In this document: positions 18,268-28,190 of the stretch, one piece after another | Numbering within the stretch: position 1 is the first letter of the stretch | How the letters are laid out: each line of letters begins with the position of its first letter | Assembly: GCF_000717335.1 (NCBI RefSeq) | Contig: NZ_JNYZ01000017.1 | Location: forward strand, 100,414 to 164,413 | DNA length: 64,000 nt | Reading direction: 5' to 3' | Source: Amycolatopsis jejuensis | GTDB taxonomy: Bacteria > Actinomycetota > Actinomycetes > Mycobacteriales > Pseudonocardiaceae | Translations under genes and position numbers: made by a program | Notes under the pieces: generated by a model | What the model was told of the DNA's origin: nothing | Seen by the model: only the letters and a program-made list of their open reading frames with translations | The model's database searches: none

Positions 18268-18993
18268 ATGGCTGACCTCGTGTACCCGCCCGTGCTGGTT
18301 GCTGCACAGCTGATGTTCCGGTTGCTCGGCAATCGCATCCGGATTTCCGGGGCGGAGTACGTGCCGGAGAGTGGTGGTGCGGTGCTTGCCTGCACGCACG
18401 TCAGCTACCTGGACTTCATCTACTGCGGCCTCGGTGCGCGGCCGTCGAAGCGGCTCGTGCGGTTCATGGCCAAGCACGAGATCTTCGGCAACCGCATCGC
18501 CGGTCCGTTGATGCGTGGCATGCATCACATCCCGGTGGACCGCTCCGCTGGGCAAGCCTCCTACGACCAGGCCGTGGACCGTCTGCGTGCGGGCGAGGTG
18601 GTGGGCGTCTTCCCGGAGGCGACGATCAGCCGGTCGTTCACCGTGAAAGAGATCAAGACCGGGGCGGTCCGGATGGCTGCCGAGGCGGGCGTGCCGGTGG
18701 TCCCGATGGCGTTGTGGGGTACGCAGCGGCTGTGGACGAAAGGCCGTCCCAAGGACCTCACCCGCAGGCATGTGCCCATTTCCGTCGTGCTCGGCGAGCC
18801 GATGACACCCGGCCCGGACGACGCCTGTGAGGTCCGCACCAAGGACCTCCGTGCCCGCATGTCCGCGCTGCTCGACCAAGCGCAGGCCGAGTACCCCGAG
18901 ACGCCCGCCGACGACGAGCGCTGGTGGCTGCCCGCTCACCTCGGCGGCACCGCGCCTACCCCGGAGGAAGCCGCCGCACTGGACCGCCCCTGA
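18268..18993 (+). CDS. PlsC-like 1-acyl-sn-glycerol-3-phosphate acyltransferase
   Basis: 241 residues from ATG 18268 (MADLVYPP), the start that places the membrane-proximal N-terminus directly before the fold. Motif I is HVSYLDF (HX4D) near residue 47, motif III is FPEATISRSF near 122, and motif IV is VPVVPMALWGTQRLW. Transfers acyl groups to lysophosphatidate or a related glycerolipid at the inner face of the membrane. M. tuberculosis has acyltransferase genes (Rv3814c-Rv3816c) in the corresponding place near glf and a HAD phosphatase gene, which agrees with this neighbourhood. Confidence 0.85.
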   Translation: MADLVYPPVLVAAQLMFRLLGNRIRISGAEYVPESGGAVLACTHVSYLDFIYCGLGARPSKRLVRFMAKHEIFGNRIAGPLMRGMHHIPVDRSAGQASYDQAVDRLRAGEVVGVFPEATISRSFTVKEIKTGAVRMAAEAGVPVVPMALWGTQRLWTKGRPKDLTRRHVPISVVLGEPMTPGPDDACEVRTKDLRARMSALLDQAQAEYPETPADDERWWLPAHLGGTAPTPEEAAALDRP

Positions 18994-19009
18994 GCAGTCC
19001 CCCGGCCCA

Positions 19010-19100
19010 AAACCACCCCAATGTGGCATTGGGTGCATCTGACGCAACCAATGTGGCATTGGGTGCGTCAGATGCAACCAATGTGGCATTGGGGTGGTTT
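19010..19100. repeat. Triple CCAATG-hairpin array enclosed by an 11-bp inverted repeat
   Basis: A 30-base unit starting ATGTGGCATTGGGTGC occurs at 19021 and 19051, and a third truncated copy at 19081. Each unit carries the small hairpin CCAATG-TGG-CATTGG. The whole array is bounded by AAACCACCCCA (19010-19020) and its exact complement TGGGGTGGTTT (19090-19100). It sits between the convergent PlsC-like and HAD genes and probably ends both transcripts. Confidence 0.75.
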
Positions 19101-19119
19101 GGGCTCTGACGGGCGCGGG

Positions 19120-19944
19120 TCAGAACCAGCGCTCCAATACCTGCGCCACCCCGTCCTCCGACGCCGGTCCCGTCACCTCGTCCGCTACCGCCAACGCGGC
19201 CCGGTGTCCGTTGGCCATTGCGACGCCGTGGCCCGCCCACTGGAGCATCTCGACGTCGTTCGGCATGTCGCCGAAGGCGATCACCGATTCCGCCGGCACG
19301 GAGAAGCGGGCGGCGACGTCGGCGAGGCCGGTCGCCTTCGTGATGCCGGGTGCGGCCAGTTCGATCAGGCCGCCCGAAGACGAGTACGTGATGTCCACCG
19401 CACCGTCGAGGACCGCGCGCGCCGCCTCCGCCATTTCCTCCGACGTCATGCCACGGCGGCTGATGAGCAGCTTGATCGCCGTTTTACCCAGCACCTCGGC
19501 GCGCATCGCGGTGCGGCCCTCGCCGTCTCCCCACGGGTTGTGGTACTCCGGCTCGATCACGAAATTGCGCAGGTCATGGTCGACCGCTCCGGTGCCGATC
19601 CGCTCGGCGGCCAACCGGCATCCGGGCAGCGCCTTCTCGAGGGCGCCGGCCAGGTCGTGCAGCAGCTTCGGGTCGAGTTCGCCGTGCACTGCGACCACCG
19701 AATCCTTGCCGATGTCGAGCAGCACCGCACCGTTTGCGCACACCGCGTAACCCGTCAGACGCAGTGGACCGGCGATCGGCGCGATCCAGCGCGGCGGGCG
19801 GCCGGTGCACAGCACGAACGGGACGTCGTCGTCGATGACGCGCCGGACCACCGCGACCGTGCGCGGGGTCACCGCCTCGCTGGGACCGAGCAGGGTGCCG
19901 TCGACATCGGATGCGACCAACCGGGGTTTCTCCACGTGCCCCAT
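19120..19944 (-). CDS. Cof-type HAD-superfamily phosphatase
   Basis: 274 residues from ATG 19944. HAD motif I is DVDGTLLG close to the N-terminus, motif II lies in FVLCTGRP, motif III has the lysine in KLLISRRG or ITKATGL, and motif IV is IAFGDMPNDVEML. The large cap between motifs II and III marks a Cof/type IIB phosphatase. Substrate unknown: sugar phosphates or phosphorylated cofactors are usual. A GTG at 19935 is an alternative start. The gene corresponds in place to M. tuberculosis Rv3813c. It is divergent from the oxidoreductase at 20002 with under 60 bases between. Confidence 0.85.
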   Translation of the reverse strand: MGHVEKPRLVASDVDGTLLGPSEAVTPRTVAVVRRVIDDDVPFVLCTGRPPRWIAPIAGPLRLTGYAVCANGAVLLDIGKDSVVAVHGELDPKLLHDLAGALEKALPGCRLAAERIGTGAVDHDLRNFVIEPEYHNPWGDGEGRTAMRAEVLGKTAIKLLISRRGMTSEEMAEAARAVLDGAVDITYSSSGGLIELAAPGITKATGLADVAARFSVPAESVIAFGDMPNDVEMLQWAGHGVAMANGHRAALAVADEVTGPASEDGVAQVLERWF

Positions 19945-20001
19945 TCTCCCGGGCGCTGCCCGTTCGAGCGAATGTCTGTGGCGGGCGCTACCGTCGGCCT
20001 C

Positions 20002-20898
20002 GTGCGAGCAGGCATCGTGATCCTTCCCGAAGATCGTTGGTGGGCGGCCGAACCCAAGTGGCGGGCGGCCGAGGAATACGGCTTCGACCACGCGTGGACC
20101 TACGACCACCTCGGCTGGCGGTCACTGGTCGACGGCCCGTGGTTCTCCGCCGTGCCCACGCTCACCGCGGCCGCCATGGTCACGTCCACCATCCGCCTCG
20201 GCACCTTCGTGGCGTCGCCGGTCGCGCGGCATCCGGTGCCGTTCGCGCGCGAGCTGATCACTCTCGACGACGTGTCCGACGGCCGGTTCGTGCTCGGCGT
20301 CGGCGCCGGCGTCGACAGCTCGAATTACGACGCGAAGGTTGTCGCTGCGCCCGACCTCACGCCGCGGCAGCGCGCAGACCGGTTCACCGAGTTCGTCGAG
20401 GCCCTCGACGGGCTGCTGATGACCGACGGATTCGACTTCTCCGGCGAGTACTACACCGCCCGCGGTGCGCGGAACCTGCCCGGCACCGTGCAGCGGCCGC
20501 GGCTGCCGTTCGTAGTTGCCGCGAACGGACCGCGCACCATGACGCTGGCCGCGCGGTTCGGCGCCGGCTGGGTCACCACCGGCCGCGGCGGCGCCAGCAC
20601 CGACGAATGGTGGACCGGCATTGCCGAACTCGTCCGCACCTTCGACCAGCGCCTGGCCGAGGCGGGGCGGGAACCGGCGAGCATCCAGCGCTACCTCAGC
20701 CTCGACGCCGCCCCGGTGTTCTCGCTCAGCAGCGTCGCCGCGTTCCGCGAAGCCACCGATCGGGCACGTGAGCTCGGATTCACCGACGTCATCACCCACT
20801 GGCCGCGTTCGAGCGGGCCGTACGAGGGGCACGAGTCGGTGCTGGAGAAGGTCGTCGACGAGGTTTTGCCGGGTCTCAAGGCCGAACAGGCCGAATAA
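20002..20898 (+). CDS. Luciferase-like (LLM class) flavin/F420-dependent oxidoreductase
   Basis: 298 residues from GTG 20002, giving the usual N-terminus VRAGIVILPEDRWW; an ATG at 19972 would add ten residues. TIM-barrel bacterial-luciferase fold: TYDHLGWR, TIRLGTFVASPVARHPVPFARELITLDDVSDGRF, LGVGAGVD, and FVVAANGPRTMTLAARFGAGWVTTG. Such proteins in actinomycetes mostly use F420. Substrate cannot be read from sequence. It stands alone between a divergent phosphatase and a terminator. Confidence 0.82.
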   Translation: MRAGIVILPEDRWWAAEPKWRAAEEYGFDHAWTYDHLGWRSLVDGPWFSAVPTLTAAAMVTSTIRLGTFVASPVARHPVPFARELITLDDVSDGRFVLGVGAGVDSSNYDAKVVAAPDLTPRQRADRFTEFVEALDGLLMTDGFDFSGEYYTARGARNLPGTVQRPRLPFVVAANGPRTMTLAARFGAGWVTTGRGGASTDEWWTGIAELVRTFDQRLAEAGREPASIQRYLSLDAAPVFSLSSVAAFREATDRARELGFTDVITHWPRSSGPYEGHESVLEKVVDEVLPGLKAEQAE

Positions 20899-21045
20899 CT
20901 ACTCCATTCGGGTGGCCTCGAACCCGCCGGGAAACCAGACCGGGGGACCAGGCGTCTGGGCAGGTGAGAAGAGGGGGAACGGCCCGGCGGGGAGGTCGTC
21001 TTCTCGAGCAGTGGGCACCCTCCGGGGTGCCGGGGACGGGGAGGT

Positions 21046-21082
21046 CCTCGTGACCGCGGCGGGGGCGGCCGCGGTCACGAGG
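21046..21082. terminator. Bidirectional hairpin terminator
   Basis: Perfect 15-bp stem (21046-21060 with 21068-21082) around a 7-base loop, between the convergent oxidoreductase and the membrane glycosyltransferase-like gene. Confidence 0.8.
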
Positions 21083-21089
21083 ATCCGTC

Positions 21090-23102
21090 TCAGCGCACGA
21101 TCGCGTAGATCTGGGCACCCGGGTTGCGGTAGACCAGCCGCAGGAACGCCAGTCCGTCGAGGTGCCGCAGGCCGGGGGCGATGTCGGCGTCCCGGCGGAT
21201 CGAGCCGCTGCCCACCAGCACGTGCCGTACGTCCAGCCGGGCGACCGCGGCGCGTACCTCCGGGTCAACGGCGTAGTCGCGGAAGTGCAGCGCCAGGTAC
21301 TCCGCGTCCGGCGAGATGGGCCCGCCGCCGTCGTAGTGGCCCGCCACCGGGTGCACGCCGCTCAGCGCGTACATCCACGCGGTGCCGTCCAGCCGGTCGT
21401 TCAGCACCTTCTCCTGCGCCGGAATGCCCATCTTGCCGAGGTAGTTCATGGCCTCGATCTCGTCCGCGCTCACCGGCGGCGTGACCTCGCCCTCCGGGCC
21501 GTTGTAGTACAGGAACGACACCGCGGTGGCGTTCGCCGTGCGGTAGAACCCGCCGGTCAGCACTGCCATCGTGACGACCACGATCACCGCCGCGCCGGCA
21601 CCGAGCCGCGTCAGCACCTGCGGTCGCGAGCGGGCCCACGAGCCGCTCCGGGCCAGGTGCGCGATCCACCGCTGCAGCTCCGCCATGCCGTGCCCGGCGA
21701 GCAGGCACAGCGGGATCGCGGCGAGCGCCATCAGCCGGTAGCGGTCGTTCCACCAGGGCCGCGACAGGGAGATCACCGCTGGCACATAGCCGTACGACGT
21801 CACCAGCACGAAGAACCCGGACAGCCCGATCGCGGACAGCACCAGCCAGCGCATCCGGCCGAGCGTGCGGAAGGCCAGTACGCCGACGATGAGCAGCGCG
21901 GTGAGCCAGAGCTGCGGCGTGGCCAGCACCTGCTGGAAGAAGATCAGCAGCCGCACCGACTCCTCGACCGGCAGGTCGGAATTCCAAGCCTGGTACGGGT
22001 ACGCGCCGGACGTGAAGCTGATCGCGCCCAGGATCTGCGGCGCCGCCAGCAGACCGGCGAGGGCCATGACCGGCAGCGTGTACAGGATGTCGCTGCCGAT
22101 CACGCGCGCTGCGTTGCGTCCTTCGGGCACACCGTCGACCGGAAGCCGCCGTACCGACCGGTACCAGCGCTGCAGGATCAGCGGCGCCGCGAAGAGGATG
22201 CCGCCGAACAGTGCGCTCGAGTGCGCGGTGAGCAGACCGTCCGCTGCGAGCGCGAAGATCAGCCCGGTGTCGACGCCCGGACGTACGAGGAAGCGTTGCA
22301 GCGCGACCACCGTGAGCGGCGTAAGGACGATGCCCAGCGCGTACGGCAGCAGCCCGCTCGACACCGACTCGTACGCGCCCGTGGTGGCTGCAGCGGCGAT
22401 GAGAGCCGTGCAGCCCGCGTACACCGCGCGGCCGCCGAGCTGGCGGACCAGCGCGACCATCGACAGCGCGAAGATCCCCGCGACCGGCATCGTGACGGCG
22501 TTGAGCGTGACCGGGACGCTCGTCCCGGAGATCTCGTACACCAGCGCGCCGACCAGGTGGTAGCCGTTGGGGTAGAAGGAGCCGTTGGGGTACCAGTTGA
22601 TGGTGCCCATGCCGGTGAGGGAGCCGTCGCCGGTGTCGGCGATGTAGCGGATGCCGTTCGCGTGGAAGACGGTGTCCCAACGCTGGAACACCGCTGTCGT
22701 TCCGCCGCGCGCGGAAAGCACTACGGCCATCGACAGCACTGTCGCCACTACGACGCAGGCAGCGACCGCCCACTGCGCGCGCGTGGTCCAGACGACCGGT
22801 GGCTCCTCCGCGCCCGGCCTGAGCCAGCCGCGTGCGATGAAGAGCCGTCGGACGCCGTACGCGGCAGCAGCCAGCGCCAGGGTGCAGACAGCGGCAGTGA
22901 GGACGTTGTACGGCAGTCCGATGGTTGACAGCCATGGCCCGGCCAAGCCGGTGACGGCATAGCTGAGCAGCGGCGCGAGGCCCGCGAGGGCCCATCCGCG
23001 CACTCCGGCGGCCCGGCCGATGAGGCCGCCCGGTACCGCCAGCACGGCCAGGTAGGTGGCGACCGCGCCGAGGTAGTTCCAGAAGGTGTCCGGTGCAGGC
23101 AT
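21090..23102 (-). CDS. Large GT-C-like membrane protein, Rv3779-like (paralogue of 14076-15995)
   Basis: 670 residues, ATG start. Same architecture as its paralogue 5 kb upstream: an N-terminal helix pair, GLAGPWLSTIGLPYN, RYIADTGDGSLTGMGTINWYPNGSFYPNGYHL, repeated membrane helices, RPWWNDRYRLMALA, then an extracytoplasmic C-terminal part with LNDRLDGTAWMYALSGVHP and LHFRDYAVDPEVRAAVARLDVRHVLVG. It is directly divergent from glf with only 90 bases between, which supports a cell-wall function. A transferase using polyprenyl-phosphate sugars is likely; the sugar is unknown. Confidence 0.68.
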   Translation of the reverse strand: MPAPDTFWNYLGAVATYLAVLAVPGGLIGRAAGVRGWALAGLAPLLSYAVTGLAGPWLSTIGLPYNVLTAAVCTLALAAAAYGVRRLFIARGWLRPGAEEPPVVWTTRAQWAVAACVVVATVLSMAVVLSARGGTTAVFQRWDTVFHANGIRYIADTGDGSLTGMGTINWYPNGSFYPNGYHLVGALVYEISGTSVPVTLNAVTMPVAGIFALSMVALVRQLGGRAVYAGCTALIAAAATTGAYESVSSGLLPYALGIVLTPLTVVALQRFLVRPGVDTGLIFALAADGLLTAHSSALFGGILFAAPLILQRWYRSVRRLPVDGVPEGRNAARVIGSDILYTLPVMALAGLLAAPQILGAISFTSGAYPYQAWNSDLPVEESVRLLIFFQQVLATPQLWLTALLIVGVLAFRTLGRMRWLVLSAIGLSGFFVLVTSYGYVPAVISLSRPWWNDRYRLMALAAIPLCLLAGHGMAELQRWIAHLARSGSWARSRPQVLTRLGAGAAVIVVVTMAVLTGGFYRTANATAVSFLYYNGPEGEVTPPVSADEIEAMNYLGKMGIPAQEKVLNDRLDGTAWMYALSGVHPVAGHYDGGGPISPDAEYLALHFRDYAVDPEVRAAVARLDVRHVLVGSGSIRRDADIAPGLRHLDGLAFLRLVYRNPGAQIYAIVR

Positions 23103-23129
23103 GCTTCTTCACGTGTGTAGTGCGGGTAA

Positions 23130-24926
<1,797 letters not shown>

Positions 24927-24930
<4 letters not shown>

Positions 24931-25985
24931 GCGAAACGACCGACGAGCGAACCGAGAACGCAGCCGGGACGGACGAAGCTGCCGCGGCTACTGACGCCGG
25001 TGCGGCTTCGGAGGACACGGCTGTGGTGGACGAGGCTCCGGCGGCTTCGGCTGCCGAGGCGGCCCCGGCTGCTCCGGCCGCTGCTGCTGGTGCCGCCAAG
25101 CCGAGCCCGGTCGGGCTGCTGCTCGGCGTGATCAAGACGGCGCGGCCGAAGCAGTGGGTGAAGAACGTACTGGTGTTCGCCGCGCCGTTCTTCGCGTTCT
25201 CGAAGGCGACGAACCGGACCGAGCTGGTCATCGACGCGCTCATCGCGTTCGTGGCGTTCTCGCTCACCGCCTCGTCGGTGTATTTGATCAACGACGCGGT
25301 GGACGTCGAGGCCGACCGGGCCCACCCGACGAAACGCAACCGTCCGATCGCGGCGGGGATCGTGCCGGTCCCGGTGGCGTACGGCGCGGCGGTGGTGTTC
25401 TTCCTTGCCGGGCTCGCGGTGTCGTTCACCACGGACTGGCGGCTGGCCGTCGTACTGGCGGTGTACGAGGCGGTGCAGCTCGGCTACTGCTTCGGGCTGA
25501 AGCACCAGCCGGTGGTGGACCTGGCGATCGTCGGCTCGGGCTTCCTGATGCGGTCGGTGGCCGGCGGTGTTGCCGCCGGGATCGCGATGTCACAGTGGTT
25601 CCTGCTGGTCACGGCGTTCGGCTCGCTGTTCATGGTGGCGGGCAAGCGGTACGCGGAGATCATGCTGTTCGAGCGCACCGGGGCGAAGATCCGCTCGTCG
25701 CTGAAGAAGTACTCGGCGAGCTACCTGCGCTTCGTGTGGGCGACGTCGGCGGCGATCCTGATCATGTCGTACTGCCTGTGGGCGTTCGAGATCCGGCAGG
25801 TGGAGCACAACTCGGTGTGGGCCGTCGTGTCGATGGTCCCGTTCGTGATCGCAGTGCTCCGCTACGCGGTCGACGTCGACGGCGGCAACGCAGGCGCCCC
25901 GGACGAGATCGCACTGCGGGACCGCGTGCTGCAGGTCCTCGGCGCGACCTGGGTCGTGACCCTGTTCCTGTCGTTCTACCTGTGA
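24927..25985 (+). CDS. ubiA: Decaprenyl-phosphate phosphoribosyltransferase (UbiA family)
   Basis: 352 residues, ATGA overlap with the phosphatase. Transfers 5-phosphoribose from PRPP to decaprenyl phosphate, the first step toward decaprenyl-phosphoryl-arabinose. The UbiA core begins near residue 65 (VIKTARPKQWVKNVLVFAAP); the Asp-rich site is NDAVDVEADRAHPTKRNRPIA, and the second motif lies near YCFGLKHQPVVDL. The first 60 residues are an Ala/Glu/Pro-rich extension absent from the M. tuberculosis protein (about 302 residues). Last gene of the glf operon. Confidence 0.93.
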
Positions 25986-26088
25986 ACGACGCCCGGATTT
26001 AGACAGCTGGGTATCAGGTTCTCCACAGTTTCGGCGGTCACCCTCGGGGGTGGGCAGCACGCCCGCTGCCGATAGCCGGAGGACCGAG

Positions 26089-26964
26089 ATGAACGACAAC
26101 GAGCGCCGCGACTCGCCGGGTGACGAGCCGACCGCGAATTTGGGCCGACCTGAGGGTGCGGCCGAGCAGCCTGGCGCCGGGGGTGCCGGGGTTGCCGGAG
26201 CGGGGCAGGGTTCCGCGGGGGCGGGTGCTCAGCCGGGTGAATCTGCGTCGGCTGAGCAGGCGGAGGCGGTTCATTCGAGTGAATCCGCCGGTTCCTCCGG
26301 TGCGGCGGGGGCGGGGGCCCAGCCGGGGCAATCAGGGCTACCCGGTCAGCCAGGGCACGGCGCCGACCAGGGCCAGGCGGGCGGGCAGGCCGGTCAGCCC
26401 GGTCAAGCCGGAGCAGGTCAGCCGGGCCAAGCCGGTCAACCGGGGCAAGCCGGTCAACCGGGCCAAGCCGGAGCCGCTCAGCCAGGACAAGCCGGTCAGC
26501 CGGACCAAGCCGGAGCAGGTCAACCGGGGCAATTCGCCCAATCAGCTCAGCCAGGGCAACCGGGCCAACCGGCTCAGCCGGGGCAGCCAGGTCAGTGGGG
26601 AATGGCGTTGCCGCCGCGGCCGCAGGGAGGTTTCCGGCGGTTCGTCGGGCATCGGGCGACTCAGCTGGTCGCCGTGGGAGTGCTGGGGCTCGTCGTCGGT
26701 GGTGGGGTGGTCGGTGGGGTCATGGCGGCCACGAACCACTCCCACCACCCGGGCACCAGCCAGTTCCGGGGTGGCGGTGACCACCACTTCCGCGACGGAG
26801 GTCCCGGCCCGCGCTTCCGCGGTCCCGACGGCCAGCGTCCCGGCGGCGGCAACGGTTCCGGGACCGCAAACGGCACCGACTCCGGTTCCGGGACCGCGTA
26901 CGGCACCGACTCCGGTTCCGGCAACGGTTCCGCGTACGGCACCGACTCCGGTTCCGGCAACTGA
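26089..26964 (+). CDS. Collagen-like Gly-Gln-Pro repeat protein with one membrane helix
   Basis: 291 residues from ATG 26089, with GGAGG eight bases upstream. Residues 1-90 are acidic and low-complexity; about 90-190 are a run of G-Q-A/P triplets (GQAGQPGQAG units); one membrane helix follows (LVAVGVLGLVVGGGVVGGVMAA, about 204-225), then a His/Gly/Ser-rich tail with repeats of GTDSGSG and AYGTD. No catalytic motif. The repeat part would be cytoplasmic and the tail external if the helix follows the positive-inside rule (FRRFVGHR precedes it). Function unknown; perhaps a wall-facing linker or scaffold. The repeat count is likely to vary between strains. Confidence 0.75.
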   Translation: MNDNERRDSPGDEPTANLGRPEGAAEQPGAGGAGVAGAGQGSAGAGAQPGESASAEQAEAVHSSESAGSSGAAGAGAQPGQSGLPGQPGHGADQGQAGGQAGQPGQAGAGQPGQAGQPGQAGQPGQAGAAQPGQAGQPDQAGAGQPGQFAQSAQPGQPGQPAQPGQPGQWGMALPPRPQGGFRRFVGHRATQLVAVGVLGLVVGGGVVGGVMAATNHSHHPGTSQFRGGGDHHFRDGGPGPRFRGPDGQRPGGGNGSGTANGTDSGSGTAYGTDSGSGNGSAYGTDSGSGN

Positions 26965-26990
26965 CCGAGTCGCGCGACCGGAACCCTGTC

Positions 26991-27683
26991 TCACCCGGCC
27001 GACAACGCCGGGTACTGCGCCGTCGGATGCTGGGCCAATGCGGCCTTCGCCGTGACGCTGTCCGCGTCGGCCAGTATCTCGATTTCCGCTCGCTCCAAGC
27101 CGTCCAGTGCAGTGCGGATGACCTCGACCGGGTCGTTTTTCGGGATGTCGAAGCTTGCCATCATGTCGGTGTCCGTGCTGGCCATCACCAGGCCGCTGAC
27201 CAGCGTGCGTTGCCCCAGCAGTTCGAGGCGCACCGAGTTGGTCATGCTCCACAGTGCCGCTTTCGACGCCGCGTATCCGGCCGATCCCTGGAAAGTCACC
27301 CATGACAGCGTCGACAGCACGTTCAGCACCGCGCCATCCGCCAGCCCCGGCGCGAATGCCCGGATCATCTGCAGCGGGCCGAAGAAGTTGGTCTCCATTT
27401 CGCGCCGGACCACGTCCAGGTCGCTGGTGACCAGGTTGGTGAACGACGTGAGGCCGGCGTTGTTGATGATCAGGTTGACGTCGGGCGCGGCGGCCGCGGC
27501 GGCGGTGATCGACGCGGGATCGGTGACGTCCAGGATCAGCGGCGTCGCACCCTCGATCTCGACCGGGCGGCGCGCGGTGGCGTAGACCTTCGCGGCGCCG
27601 CGGGCGAGCAGCGCCTCGACGAAGTACCGGCCGAGCCCGCGCCCGGCGCCGGTCACCAGGGCGGTCGAACCTGCGATCTGCAT
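26991..27683 (-). CDS. Short-chain dehydrogenase/reductase, divergent from a MerR regulator
   Basis: 230 residues. SDR fold with TGAGRGLG near residue 11, NNAG in IINNAGLTSF, the active serine in VLSTLSWV and YAASK. It lacks the C-terminal family traits of FabG and is closer to general NAD(P)-dependent oxidoreductases. The divergent MerR gene and the dyad between them suggest it is the regulator's target. Substrate unknown. Confidence 0.85.
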   Translation of the reverse strand: MQIAGSTALVTGAGRGLGRYFVEALLARGAAKVYATARRPVEIEGATPLILDVTDPASITAAAAAAPDVNLIINNAGLTSFTNLVTSDLDVVRREMETNFFGPLQMIRAFAPGLADGAVLNVLSTLSWVTFQGSAGYAASKAALWSMTNSVRLELLGQRTLVSGLVMASTDTDMMASFDIPKNDPVEVIRTALDGLERAEIEILADADSVTAKAALAQHPTAQYPALSAG

Positions 27684-27732
27684 GGTGAGTCTCCTTGAAA
27701 AACCGTCTTACGGGAACACTGCTATCCTCGAC

Positions 27733-27750
27733 CCTGACGTGGATGTCAGG
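27733..27750. promoter_or_regulatory. Probable MerR operator in a 19-bp-spaced promoter
   Basis: CCTGAC and GTCAGG (27733-27738, 27745-27750) form a perfect dyad with a 6-base centre. On the SDR-coding strand the dyad starts at a CTGACA -35-like hexamer followed 19 bases later by TAGCAG, the over-long spacing typical of MerR-activated promoters. The assignment is inferred from position and symmetry. Confidence 0.5.
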
Positions 27751-27788
27751 TTCTCGTGTTTGTGGGGCGGATCACGTCGGGAGGGGCC

Positions 27789-28190
27789 ATGCGGATCGGT
27801 GAGGTGGCGGAGCGCGCCGGCGTCAGCGTGCGCTCGCTGCGCTACTACGAGCAGCAGGGGCTGATCGAGGCCACGCGCACGTCCGGCGGGCAACGGCGGT
27901 ACTCCGCCGGCGCGGTCTCGTGGGTGTCGCTGATCCAGCAGTTCTACGCGGCGGGCCTGTCCAGCGCGACCATCCGTGACCTGATGCCGAGCCTGCACAC
28001 GGGCGTCAGCACGCCGGAGTCACGCGCCCGGCTGCGGTCCGAGAAAGCCCGTCTCGACGACTACATCACCGGTCTCGAACGCACTCGCGAGCGGCTCGAG
28101 GCAATGATCGAACTCGCCGAGACGCCGAATCCGCACTGTCCGGTCGTGCTCGCCGACCCGGAGGTCACAGCGCAGCCCAAGTGTCGTTGA
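27789..28190 (+). CDS. MerR-family transcriptional regulator
   Basis: 133 residues from ATG 27789, with GGGAGGGG upstream. The winged-helix MerR N-terminus is textbook: MRIGEVAERAGVSVRSLRYYEQQGL. A dimerisation coiled coil covers about residues 80-115. The C-terminus ends with HCPV and PKCR, so one or both cysteines could sense a metal, thiol or redox signal, but there is no clear metal-binding loop. Probably controls the divergent SDR. Its 3' end overlaps the convergent EspG gene by 26 bases. Confidence 0.9.
   Translation: MRIGEVAERAGVSVRSLRYYEQQGLIEATRTSGGQRRYSAGAVSWVSLIQQFYAAGLSSATIRDLMPSLHTGVSTPESRARLRSEKARLDDYITGLERTRERLEAMIELAETPNPHCPVVLADPEVTAQPKCR

Noticed and set aside
17167..18307. 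Minus-strand frames across the 72-bp repeats that would encode Arg/Pro/Gln-rich proteins
   Set aside because: They arise from GC bias and the repeat period being a multiple of three; they overlap the AftB-like gene antisense and lack a plausible start.
17860..19100. Possible CRISPR array from the two nearby repeat tracts
   Set aside because: The 72-bp and 30-bp units are tandem without unique spacers, and no cas gene is present.
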